Below, piece after piece: positions 1-5,614 of a stretch of 13,464 bases of DNA. The notes under the pieces were generated by a model. It worked only from the letters and a program-made list of their open reading frames with translations, had not been told where the DNA came from and did no database searches. Each line of letters starts with the position of its first letter. Position 1 is the stretch's first letter. The translations under genes and the position numbers were made by a program. Origin of the DNA: Desulfobacterales bacterium (GTDB taxonomy: Bacteria; Desulfobacterota; Desulfobacteria; Desulfobacterales; JAUCGF01); contig JAOZRC010000070.1 of assembly GCA_029940345.1 (NCBI GenBank), positions 1 through 13,464 of the forward strand. The letters are read 5' to 3'.

Positions 1-22
1 AATGAATAATTTATCAGGTGTG

Positions 23-51
23 TTATTATTCCCCCCCAAATCCGTTATAAT
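23..51 (+). promoter_or_regulatory. Possible sigma-70 promoter for the chemosensory module
   Basis: A perfect -10 hexamer TATAAT lies at 46-51. A weak -35-like TTATTA lies at 23-28, giving a 17-nt spacer. The -10 box sits inside the dispersed repeat at 33-55, so the repeat may supply the promoter. It is about 50 nt upstream of the first start codon. No sigma-28 (FliA) type box was recognised here. The spacing and hexamers are seen; promoter activity is inferred. Confidence 0.35.
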
Positions 52-55
52 CAGA
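33..55 (+). repeat. Dispersed repeat, copy 1 (perfect inverted partner of 4249-4271)
   Basis: The 23 bases beginning cccccaaatccg and ending ataatcaga are the exact reverse complement of 4249-4271. A third copy at 4505-4532 is in the same orientation as this one and matches 23 of 28 positions when both are extended to 28 nt. Copies 1 and 2 face inward around the ORF1-mcp-cheW module. No transposase is present, so these may be ends of a non-autonomous element or members of a dispersed intergenic family. Confidence 0.8.
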
Positions 56-103
56 ATAAATCAAACTTGATATTTTAAACATAAGGATAAATGGGTGGGC
101 TAA

Positions 104-469
104 ATGAATTTATTGCTCTATTCAAATGGGGGAGGCAGCGCCGAAAAAAAGATAAAAAAAGCACTTGCAGGTGTCATTTCCGAAGAAAGCATCGAAAGTT
201 ACCACCGGGTTGAAAACCTTCTATCCCGATTAAGACGGCGAACTTATGATGTCGGCACAGTGATTTTGATGGCGGATAAAAGAACCTTATCCGTGCTTTC
301 CGCTGAAAAGGACATGCTTACCCGTCTCCGCACGATTCTCATTTTGCCCGATACAGACGAAAATACCGTAACCGCGGCCCATCAATTATATCCCCGTTTT
401 ATCACATACCTTGACGGTGATTTACAGGATGTGGCCGAAGTTTTAAGAAAAATGAATCATAACCCATAA
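104..469 (+). CDS. Small alpha/beta protein resembling a degenerate receiver domain
   Basis: A 121-aa protein of no family I can name. Its likely secondary structure alternates: strand MNLLLYS (1-7), a helix, a strand near 'SIESYH', a helix, a hydrophobic strand 'TVILMA', a helix, a strand 'TILILPD', a helix, and a last strand 'RFITYLD' before a C-terminal helix. This is the (beta-alpha)5 order of CheY-like receivers. The early acidic pair and the conserved lysine after strand 5 are not evident, so phosphorylation looks unlikely. The stop codon TAA (467-469) overlaps the strong ribosome-binding site of the following chemoreceptor, so the two are very likely co-transcribed and translationally coupled. 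It may be a small partner of that receptor. The fold is inferred from pattern only; the reading frame itself is well supported. Confidence 0.75.
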   Translation: MNLLLYSNGGGSAEKKIKKALAGVISEESIESYHRVENLLSRLRRRTYDVGTVILMADKRTLSVLSAEKDMLTRLRTILILPDTDENTVTAAHQLYPRFITYLDGDLQDVAEVLRKMNHNP

Positions 470-475
470 GGAGGA
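468..475 (+). promoter_or_regulatory. Strong Shine-Dalgarno deciding the mcp start
   Basis: The sequence aaggagga lies 6 nt before the ATG at 482 and overlaps the stop codon of the preceding ORF. It fixes the receptor start and indicates translational coupling between the two genes. Confidence 0.85.
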
Positions 476-481
476 TAAAAA

Positions 482-3415
482 ATGATCAAGCTCAAAAACA
501 TCAAAATGAAACCCAAATTAATGCTCCTGTTTATCCTTGTCGGCATTGTCCCCCTCGCCCTTGTCAGTTGGTGGGGGGCCCGGCTGTTCACTGACGCGCT
601 CATGGAAAAATCCTATGGGCAGCTTGAGGCCGTTCGGGAGATCAAGAAACATCAGATCGAAAAATTTTTCAGCGAACGCAAAGGAGATATGGGGGTCCTG
701 GTGGAAACGGTCTCCACTTTGAGGAAAGAGACGTTCGATAAACTCGAAGCCATTCAAATGATAAAAAGAGCCCAACTCATTGAATATTTTGAAAGCATGA
801 GACACCAGATTCATATGTTGAAAGATGATCCCTACCTCTTAAATGCCATGATAGAATTTAACCGGGCGTTTGAAGACGCCGGGGATACTACGGATACGCC
901 GGAATGGAAGGCCCTGGCCAAGCAGTATGACCCCCGGATGCAGGATATCATGAAAGATGAAGGCTGGTTTGACATTTATCTTATCCACTCCGACGGCGAC
1001 ATTGTCTACACCGTGACCCGCGAATCCGACCTCGGCATGATCATCCCGGACAGTGAACTTAAAGATCAGGGAATCGGCAAGGCGTTTAAAAAAGGCCGGA
1101 CCATGGGTAGTGATGATATCGCCCTGGCCAATTTTGCCCCGTATTCGCCGTCCGACGGGGAACCGGCCGCCTTCATGATGGGCCAGATGCGGGATGCAGA
1201 CAGAAACTTGAAAGGGTATGTGGCTTTCCAGATCCCCCTGAACAAAATCAATGCGATCATGCTGCGCCGCAACGGCATGGGCAAAACCGGTGAAACCTAC
1301 CTGGTGGGTCAGGACGGCCTGATGCGGTCGGATTCGTTTCAGGACAAGGAGGGCCATTCCGTAGCGGCTTCGTTTAAAAACAACACCAAGGTGGATACCG
1401 AGGCCGTTCACCAGGCCCTGGCCGGAAAAAAAGGTGAGAAGGTCATCATCGACTACAACGGAAACCACGTCCTGTCCGCCTATGATCCCGTGGACCTGGG
1501 CGGCGGTGTGCGTTGGGCCATGATGTCCGAGATGGATATGGCCGAAGCATTTAATCCCCTTGATGAAGACGGCAATGAATTTTTTGCCCGATACAAGGAA
1601 CTCTATGGGTATCACGATCTGTTCCTTATCCTCCCGGATGGTTACTGCTTGTATACCGTCGGCAAAAAGGCCGACTTTCGTACCAACCTGGTTACCGGTA
1701 AATATGCCAGTTCCAACCTAGGACGCCTCGTCAAAAAGGTACTTAACACCAAGGAATTCGGTATGGCCGACTTTGAACCCTATGCGCCCAGCAATAACGA
1801 ACCATCGGCCTTTGTGGCCGAACCCATGGTTCACGATAACGCGACGGAAGTGGTGGTGGCGCTTCAAATCTCCATAGAAGCCATCGACAGCATCATGCAG
1901 GAGCGCACCGGCATGGGCAAAACCGGGGAAACCTACCTGGTAGGTTCCGACAAACTCATGCGGTCAGACTCTTTCCTTGATCCGGTCAATCATTCGGTCA
2001 AGGCCTCTTTTGCCAGCCCTGACAGGGGAAACGTGGACACTGATGCTGTGCGCGAGGCCCTTGCCGGCGCAACGGGCAGTAAAATTGTCATCGGCTACAA
2101 CGGAAACCCGGTCCTCTCGGCCTATGCCCCGCTAAAGTTATGGGACACCACCTGGACGATCCTGGCCGAGATCGACGAAACCGAAGTGATCGAACCGGTG
2201 AAAAACCTGGTTATATCTGTGATCGTAGCGGGGTTGATTGCGGCCGTGCTTGTGGCGGTTTTCGCGTTCTTTATTGCCAACGGAATATCCAAACCGTTGC
2301 TCAAAGGAGTTGACTTTGCCAGGCAGGTGGCTGCCGGCGACCTGACGGCCGACATTAACGTACACCAGAAAGACGAGGTCGGTATGTTGGTAGTGGCGCT
2401 AAAGGAGATGATCACAAAAGTGCGCGATGTTGTGTCCCAGGTCAAACGGATCGCGGACAACGTGGCCACCGGGAGCCAGGAGATCAGCGCCAGTGCCGAA
2501 GAATTGAGCACGGTTGCGGAAAAATTGTCCGAAGGCGCTTCGGAACAGGCGGCTTCGGCCGAGCAGGTTTCCTCCTCCATGGAAGAGATGGCGGCCAACA
2601 TCCGGCTGAACGCCGATAACGCCCTGGAAACCGATAAGATTGCCCAGAAATCAACCGAGGATGCCAAGGAGAACGGAGCGGCTGTGATTCAGACTGTCGA
2701 TTCTATGAATGAGATCGCTAAGAAGGTTTCCATCATCGAGGAGATCGCCCGTCAGACCGACCTCCTGGCCTTGAACGCGGCCATTGAGGCGGCCCGGGCC
2801 GGCGATTACGGCAAGGGCTTTGCCGTGGTGGCCTCGGAAGTTCGAAAACTTGCCGAACGGAGTCAGCGCGCCGCCGTTGAAATTACCGAACTGTCGGACT
2901 CAAGCGTGAGTATTGCTGAAAAAACCGGGCAAATGCTCATGGGGTTTGTGCCGGATATTCAAAAGACCGCTGAACTGGTTCAGGAAATCAGCGCGGCCAG
3001 CGGTGAGCAGAATACCGGCATTGAGCAGATCAACAGAGCCATTCAACAACTGGATGTTGTTATCCAGCAGAACAGCGCAGGGTCCGAGGAGATGTCGTCC
3101 TCATCCGAGGAGATGGCCTCGACCTCCAACGAACTATCCAGCCAGGCCGAGCACCTTTTGAGCGTAATAGAATTCTTCAAGATCGACGGCAATGACCATA
3201 AGGAGACTGCGTATGCAGCAATCACAGGGCAGCCCGCTCAAGTAATAACCCAGGGCGCGGCCGGCGCCCATCCGGCCAATGTCCATTCTGCTATGCAGCT
3301 CCTTCACAAACAAGAAAAGGGCAACGGTCAGAAAACGCCGATCGAGTGTGTCGTTGAAATGCAACCAAACGGCAAACATTCGGACGAAAAAGACAATGAA
3401 TTTGAAGAGTTTTAA
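482..3415 (+). CDS. Methyl-accepting chemotaxis protein with tandemly duplicated Cache sensor
   Basis: A 977-aa inner-membrane chemoreceptor that would signal through CheW and CheA to the flagellar motor. A first membrane segment lies at about 13-36. A helical membrane-proximal part follows, itself containing two related segments (around '[16 protein letters not shown]' and '[16 protein letters not shown]'). Then come two homologous Cache-like sensor units, about 163-359 and 377-573, each running from an '(F/L)xLIxxDG...YTV' strand to '[11 protein letters not shown]', 'LMRSDSF' and 'YNGNxVLSAY'. The second membrane segment is at about 575-598 and HAMP at 599-650. The MCP signalling domain has the hairpin tip from E754 ('[18 protein letters not shown]...[16 protein letters not shown]'). 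The C-terminus ends in EFEEF, which fits the loose aromatic pentapeptide pattern for CheR/CheB tethering. The ligand is unknown; Cache receptors often bind amino acids or organic acids. The family call is secure. Confidence 0.97.
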   Translation: MIKLKNIKMKPKLMLLFILVGIVPLALVSWWGARLFTDALMEKSYGQLEAVREIKKHQIEKFFSERKGDMGVLVETVSTLRKETFDKLEAIQMIKRAQLIEYFESMRHQIHMLKDDPYLLNAMIEFNRAFEDAGDTTDTPEWKALAKQYDPRMQDIMKDEGWFDIYLIHSDGDIVYTVTRESDLGMIIPDSELKDQGIGKAFKKGRTMGSDDIALANFAPYSPSDGEPAAFMMGQMRDADRNLKGYVAFQIPLNKINAIMLRRNGMGKTGETYLVGQDGLMRSDSFQDKEGHSVAASFKNNTKVDTEAVHQALAGKKGEKVIIDYNGNHVLSAYDPVDLGGGVRWAMMSEMDMAEAFNPLDEDGNEFFARYKELYGYHDLFLILPDGYCLYTVGKKADFRTNLVTGKYASSNLGRLVKKVLNTKEFGMADFEPYAPSNNEPSAFVAEPMVHDNATEVVVALQISIEAIDSIMQERTGMGKTGETYLVGSDKLMRSDSFLDPVNHSVKASFASPDRGNVDTDAVREALAGATGSKIVIGYNGNPVLSAYAPLKLWDTTWTILAEIDETEVIEPVKNLVISVIVAGLIAAVLVAVFAFFIANGISKPLLKGVDFARQVAAGDLTADINVHQKDEVGMLVVALKEMITKVRDVVSQVKRIADNVATGSQEISASAEELSTVAEKLSEGASEQAASAEQVSSSMEEMAANIRLNADNALETDKIAQKSTEDAKENGAAVIQTVDSMNEIAKKVSIIEEIARQTDLLALNAAIEAARAGDYGKGFAVVASEVRKLAERSQRAAVEITELSDSSVSIAEKTGQMLMGFVPDIQKTAELVQEISAASGEQNTGIEQINRAIQQLDVVIQQNSAGSEEMSSSSEEMASTSNELSSQAEHLLSVIEFFKIDGNDHKETAYAAITGQPAQVITQGAAGAHPANVHSAMQLLHKQEKGNGQKTPIECVVEMQPNGKHSDEKDNEFEEF

Positions 3416-3422
3416 AGAATTC

Positions 3423-3460
3423 CGGGAGCAGGGGTGAAAAATATCGCACTCCTGCTCCCG
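3423..3460 (+). other. Intercistronic stem-loop between mcp and cheW
   Basis: A perfect 10-bp inverted repeat, cgggagcagg (3423-3432) and cctgctcccg (3451-3460), with an 18-nt loop, starts 8 nt after the mcp stop. No T-run follows, so it is not a typical intrinsic terminator. It may be an RNA-processing or stabilising hairpin that sets the mcp:cheW ratio. It ends 10 nt before the cheW ribosome-binding site. Confidence 0.7.
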
Positions 3461-3484
3461 ACAATCCCGAAAGGAAAAATCATT

Positions 3485-4000
3485 ATGACTGCAACTGTTA
3501 TCAATGAGACCACCCAATATCTTACCTTCGGACTTGGCGATGAAATGTTCTCTGTGACAGTCGCCCAGGTTCGTGAAATCCTGGACGTAACCCCGATTAC
3601 AAGCATCCCCGGAACGCCGGATTTTATGAACGGGGTGATCAACATCCGGGGCAGCGTCGTTCCGGTGATGGACCTTCGGCTCAAGTTCGGGCTGCCTGAA
3701 GCCGAAAATACCCTGGACACCCGGATTATTGTCATGGAATTGTCGTAAAGCGGCGAAACCCTGGTGATCGGAGCCCTCGCCGATTCGGTGTATGAAGTCA
3801 AAGAAATCACACCGGATCAGGTGGAAGCTCCGCCAAAAATTGGAATGCGCTGGAAGTCTGAGTTTATCAAGGGGATCGGAAAACATGACGATCAGTTCAT
3901 CATTATCCTCGACATTGACCGCGTCTTCTCCACCGAAGACCTGATTGTCGCAGAGGTAAACAGCATGGAAGCGGAACCGGTGGAAGATCAAACGGATTGA
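3485..4000 (+). pseudogene. cheW: CheW chemotaxis adaptor interrupted by an in-frame TAA
   Basis: CheW couples chemoreceptors to the kinase CheA. Translation from ATG 3485 (aagga at 3471-3475, 9-nt spacing) gives a CheW domain: 'QYLTFGLGDEMFSVTVAQVR', 'IPGTPDFMNGVINIRG' and 'VVPVMDLRLKFGLP'. TAA at 3746-3748 then stops it after 87 residues. The very next codons in the same frame continue the domain (SGETLVIGALADSVYEVKEI ... 'FIIILDIDRVF') to TGA at 3998-4000. The whole is 172 codons, close to a normal CheW length. One base change (for example CAA, GAA or AAA to TAA) would explain it; no frameshift is needed. Possible readings are a decayed gene, a recent nonsense allele, a sequencing error, or readthrough. 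The second half lacks a convincing independent start site. The family call is secure; function is doubtful. Confidence 0.9.
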
Positions 4001-4043
4001 ATATTTTGAAATCATGAGGGCGGCCCAGATTCATACGTTATAG
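3996..4043 (+). pseudogene. Remnant of a second chemoreceptor sensor region
   Basis: Read from 3996, the bases encode IEYFEIMRAAQIHTL and then TAG. This matches [14 protein letters not shown] in the intact receptor (codons starting at 779). At DNA level 22 of 23 bases agree over 779-801 versus 3996-4018, and 'ccagattcata' recurs a few bases later. In this frame the preceding codons inside cheW read KIKR, also similar to the receptor's MIKR. The scrap therefore overlaps the 3' end of cheW in another frame. It is best explained as a leftover of a duplicated receptor gene after deletion or recombination. Too short to be functional. Confidence 0.7.
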
Positions 4044-4096
4044 TTGAGAAGGGCATAATTTGGGATTTTTATTGCGAAGCTTTGGGTTTAATACCC

Positions 4097-4110
4097 CGCC
4101 CCTCGGGGCG
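4097..4110. repeat. Short GC-rich palindrome
   Basis: The arms cgcccc and ggggcg are separated by 2 nt, within 'taccccgcccctcggggcg'. The 'ataccccgc' lead-in recurs in the neighbouring palindrome at 4134-4158, suggesting two members of one dispersed palindromic family. No T-run follows. Confidence 0.6.
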
Positions 4111-4133
4111 CTTCAAAATAAATTACCTTTTGA

Positions 4134-4158
4134 TACCCCGCCCGCTTGCGGCGGGGTA
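4134..4158. repeat. GC-rich hairpin 'taccccgcc ... ggcggggta'
   Basis: A perfect 9-bp stem, 4134-4142 with 4150-4158, around a 7-nt loop. It is followed by 'gttcattttgtg' rather than a clear T-tract. I regard it as a dispersed palindromic intergenic repeat; it could also stop transcription leaving cheW. Confidence 0.65.
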
Positions 4159-4181
4159 GTTCATTTTGTGATTAAATTAAT

Positions 4182-4235
4182 AGGTTTCAGTGTTCAGGTT
4201 TCAGTCTTTAGCGCAAACATGCTGACACCTGAAAC
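4182..4235. repeat. 'ggtttcagt' direct and inverted repeat
   Basis: The 10-mer aggtttcagt occurs at 4182-4191 and 4196-4205. An inverted, slightly diverged relative (ctgacacctgaaac) lies at 4222-4235, so the segment can also fold as an imperfect hairpin. This simple-word repeat style is common in intergenic DNA of Desulfobacterota and some other phyla. No function is assigned. Confidence 0.6.
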
Positions 4236-4248
4236 AGTAATTATAAAA

Positions 4249-4271
4249 TCTGATTATAACGGATTTGGGGG
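4249..4271 (-). repeat. Dispersed repeat, copy 2 (exact reverse complement of 33-55)
   Basis: All 23 bases are the reverse complement of 33-55. It is the right boundary of the region holding ORF1, mcp and cheW, and also the left end of the palindrome cassette. Confidence 0.85.
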
Positions 4272-4315
4272 AGGAACGAAATACCGTAATCCCGACATTC
4301 CTGACGGAGCAAACA

Positions 4316-4490
4316 AGCCCCATAGGGGCGGCATGTCGGTAGAAATCGGTAACACCGTTCGTTGAGCCCCATCGGGGCGGCATGTTTGTGGAAAAGCAGA
4401 CCGCGCGATTTCGATTTGTACATGCCGCCCCTACGGGGCTCTGTGGGTGTGGTTGATTCTTGCTACCGACATGCCGCCCCGCCGGGGCTT
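4316..4490. repeat. Four REP-like palindromic units, two forward and two reversed
   Basis: Forward copies are at 4316-4345 (agccccataggggcggcatg then tcggtagaaa) and 4365-4395. Reversed copies are at 4411-4440 and 4459-4490. Each has a gcccc/ggggc stem with a 3-nt loop and an asymmetrical 'ggcatgt' extension on one side; the outer copies (first and last) also share 'cggtag'. This stem plus one-sided tail resembles REP elements mobilised by RAYT transposases, but no RAYT gene is in the window. Facing pairs could form a larger cruciform or RNA hairpin. Confidence 0.75.
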
Positions 4491-4504
4491 GATCGTGCCA
4501 AGCT

Positions 4505-4532
4505 CCCCCAAATTCGGTTTAACCAGTATAAA
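4505..4532 (+). repeat. Dispersed repeat, copy 3 (diverged)
   Basis: 23 of 28 bases match 33-60. It is in the same orientation as copy 1 and opposite to copy 2. The 'tataat' of copy 1 is lost here ('gtttaacc'). Confidence 0.65.
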
Positions 4533-4609
4533 ATTACAAATTATGACCTTGCCGAGTATATAAAAACACCTATTATGGGCTTTACAATCCAACCAGGCCA
4601 GACTGCTTC

Positions 4610-4615
4610 AGGAGG
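4610..4615 (+). promoter_or_regulatory. Shine-Dalgarno-like site before the small ORF
   Basis: The hexamer aggagg lies 5 nt before GTG 4621. It is the main reason to consider the 66-codon ORF real. Confidence 0.45.
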
Positions 4616-4620
4616 CCATT

Positions 4621-4821
4621 GTGTTCTTTGGGATTTCGGGAACTGATGGGAAGGCAAGAAAGTCCCCAGGTAAAATCAATGGAACGGGCGGTAAAAAATT
4701 CGCCAGGGAAAACGGAGCGGACCCCGAGTATAATGGGCGAGATCGCGGCCAACGCACCGTGGAGATTGATGAAAGGACCGGGAAAGAGACATTTCAGGAT
4801 TCGGATTTTGAATGTTATTAA
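4621..4821 (+). CDS. Small hypothetical protein (GTG start)
   Basis: A 66-aa ORF I do not recognise. It is hydrophilic, rich in Gly, Lys, Arg and Asp, with no membrane segment or signal peptide; the C-terminal part ('TVEIDERTGKETFQDSDF') looks more protein-like than the start. In its favour are a good ribosome-binding site at 4610-4615 and an AT-rich stem-loop at 4828-4851 right after the stop. Against it are its shortness, the GTG start, and another open frame (from 4619) covering the same DNA. It could be a decayed fragment of a longer gene carried in with the neighbouring repeats. Confidence 0.35.
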   Translation: MFFGISGTDGKARKSPGKINGTGGKKFARENGADPEYNGRDRGQRTVEIDERTGKETFQDSDFECY

Positions 4822-4827
4822 TCACCC

Positions 4828-4851
4828 ATCAATTTCTCAGCTAAAATTGAT
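4828..4851. terminator. Weak AT-rich stem-loop between convergent genes
   Basis: The arms atcaattt (4828-4835) and aaattgat (4844-4851) are separated by 8 nt, with 'tttatg' after it on the plus strand. It lies between the small plus-strand ORF and the end of the minus-strand deacylase gene and could serve either. The stem is all but one G:C pair poor, so termination strength would be low. Confidence 0.35.
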
Positions 4852-4901
4852 TTTATGTGTATCTATACCTAGCTTTCTTCATTCGTTCGGTTGCTCTGTT
4901 T

Positions 4902-5369
4902 CTATTCTGATAAAGCCACAATTTTACCCCCGGTTGCCTTCATCAACTCCGATGGCGTCAGGCGCATCATCGCATTGATGTCGCCGCCGCCGCCATAAAT
5001 CACTTTCTGGCGGGGTACAGCCGTATCCACCAGGGTGCGCATTGAGGTTTTGTGGCCAAAGGGGGGCATGCTGCCCACAACGAATCCGGTTACAGACAAA
5101 GCCTGTTCGGGCCTGGCGAATTTGACCCGCTTGCGGCCCACTTGCAGGAAAGCGGCCAGTTTGCGCCGGTCCACCCGGGCGAGACCATTATTGATTACCA
5201 ATAGGGGTTCATCGTTTAAAATAAAAACCAGGGACTTGATAATCTGGTCGGTTTCCACTTCCAGCTCACGAGCGGCATCGCTGACAGTGGGCGTGTGTCC
5301 ATTTAAAGGTAAAATAGTCGCTTCAATGTGATGTTGGTCAATATAGAATTGAAGGTCGGTGCTGTTCAT
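4902..5369 (-). CDS. YbaK/ProX-family aminoacyl-tRNA deacylase
   Basis: A 155-aa cytoplasmic protein of the YbaK / prolyl-tRNA synthetase INS-domain family, which hydrolyses mischarged aminoacyl-tRNAs (Cys-tRNAPro for YbaK, Ala-tRNAPro for ProXp-ala). It covers the full single-domain length. Visible hallmarks are K45 in 'IIKSLVF' (position of the catalytic lysine), 'INNGLARVDRRKL' (59-71), 'GFVVGSMPPFGH' (95-106) and the glycine run 126-129 in 'VIYGGGGD'. The start is the ATG at 5369, with gaaagga at 5377-5383 upstream. It is transcribed away from the second chemoreceptor and stands alone on this strand. Which mischarged tRNA it edits cannot be told from sequence alone. Confidence 0.93.
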   Translation of the reverse strand: MNSTDLQFYIDQHHIEATILPLNGHTPTVSDAARELEVETDQIIKSLVFILNDEPLLVINNGLARVDRRKLAAFLQVGRKRVKFARPEQALSVTGFVVGSMPPFGHKTSMRTLVDTAVPRQKVIYGGGGDINAMMRLTPSELMKATGGKIVALSE

Positions 5370-5389
5370 TTACTGGTCCTTTCTGTTGG

Positions 5390-5417
5390 GTTATCCACAC
5401 TCCTTAGCATATTTCAA
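5390..5417 (-). promoter_or_regulatory. Possible promoter of the deacylase gene
   Basis: On the minus strand, TTGAAA (5412-5417) and GATAAC (5390-5395) are separated by 16 nt and lie about 20 nt before the start codon. They match five and four of six consensus sigma-70 positions. The transcript leader would be very short. Confidence 0.35.
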
Positions 5418-5483
5418 ATACGGATGTACAGTCTATAAGCGGATTCTTTAAATCCTTACACCCCCTGATCTTTATTTTTTCGC

Positions 5484-5512
5484 TTGATTTATCATCGAAT
5501 CTAATTTAGATA
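5484..5512 (+). promoter_or_regulatory. Possible promoter of the mcp-recJ unit
   Basis: TTGATT (5484-5489) and TAGATA (5507-5512) are 17 nt apart, about 100 nt before the chosen start of the second chemoreceptor. The -10 match is weak. No FliA-type promoter was recognised. Confidence 0.25.
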
Positions 5513-5614
5513 TCTATCCTGATTGTAGCGAATTTGGCGGAGCAAGCCACAAGGCAACCGTTCACGCTTTCCGCTTTTTGTATTCATTCAACACTATTAT
5601 CCGGATTTAATAAA

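Larger units (their letters stand above)
4249..4532. repeat. Nested inverted-repeat cassette (MITE-like)
   Basis: The left end (4249-4271, 'tctgattataacgg...') and right end (4505-4532, 'cccccaaattcggttt...') are diverged copies of one sequence in opposite orientation. Inside are four copies of a palindromic unit 'agccccNNNggggcggcatgt', two forward then two reversed, so the whole 284 bp is roughly symmetrical. It has no coding content and no transposase. It could be a non-autonomous mobile element, or a landing site where repeats accumulated. Confidence 0.6.

Noticed and set aside
839..1615. 258-codon minus-strand ORF inside the first receptor
   Set aside because: Antisense shadow of a highly conserved sensor domain.
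3434..3484. GTG start adding 17 residues to CheW
   Set aside because: It lies inside the intercistronic hairpin, and ATG 3485 has a properly spaced aagga.
3746..3748. Programmed recoding of the cheW stop as a nonstandard amino acid
   Set aside because: The stop is TAA, not TGA or TAG, and no downstream recoding element was recognised; mutation or error is simpler.
3134..4015. 293-codon minus-strand ORF opposite the mcp end and cheW
   Set aside because: It is a shadow of clearly coding plus-strand genes and its translation has no recognisable domain.
4316..4490. CRISPR array
   Set aside because: The four units are in opposite orientations, irregularly spaced and without uniform spacers, and no cas genes are present.
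4060..4646. Two open frames of 94-101 codons across the repeat hub
   Set aside because: They run through palindromes and inverted repeats, lack ribosome-binding sites, and their translations mostly mirror the repeats.
5534..5614. TTG-initiated extension of the second chemoreceptor by 27 codons
   Set aside because: The extra residues look non-coding, TTG has no ribosome-binding site, and ATG 5615 places the usual short cytoplasmic leader before the first membrane segment.
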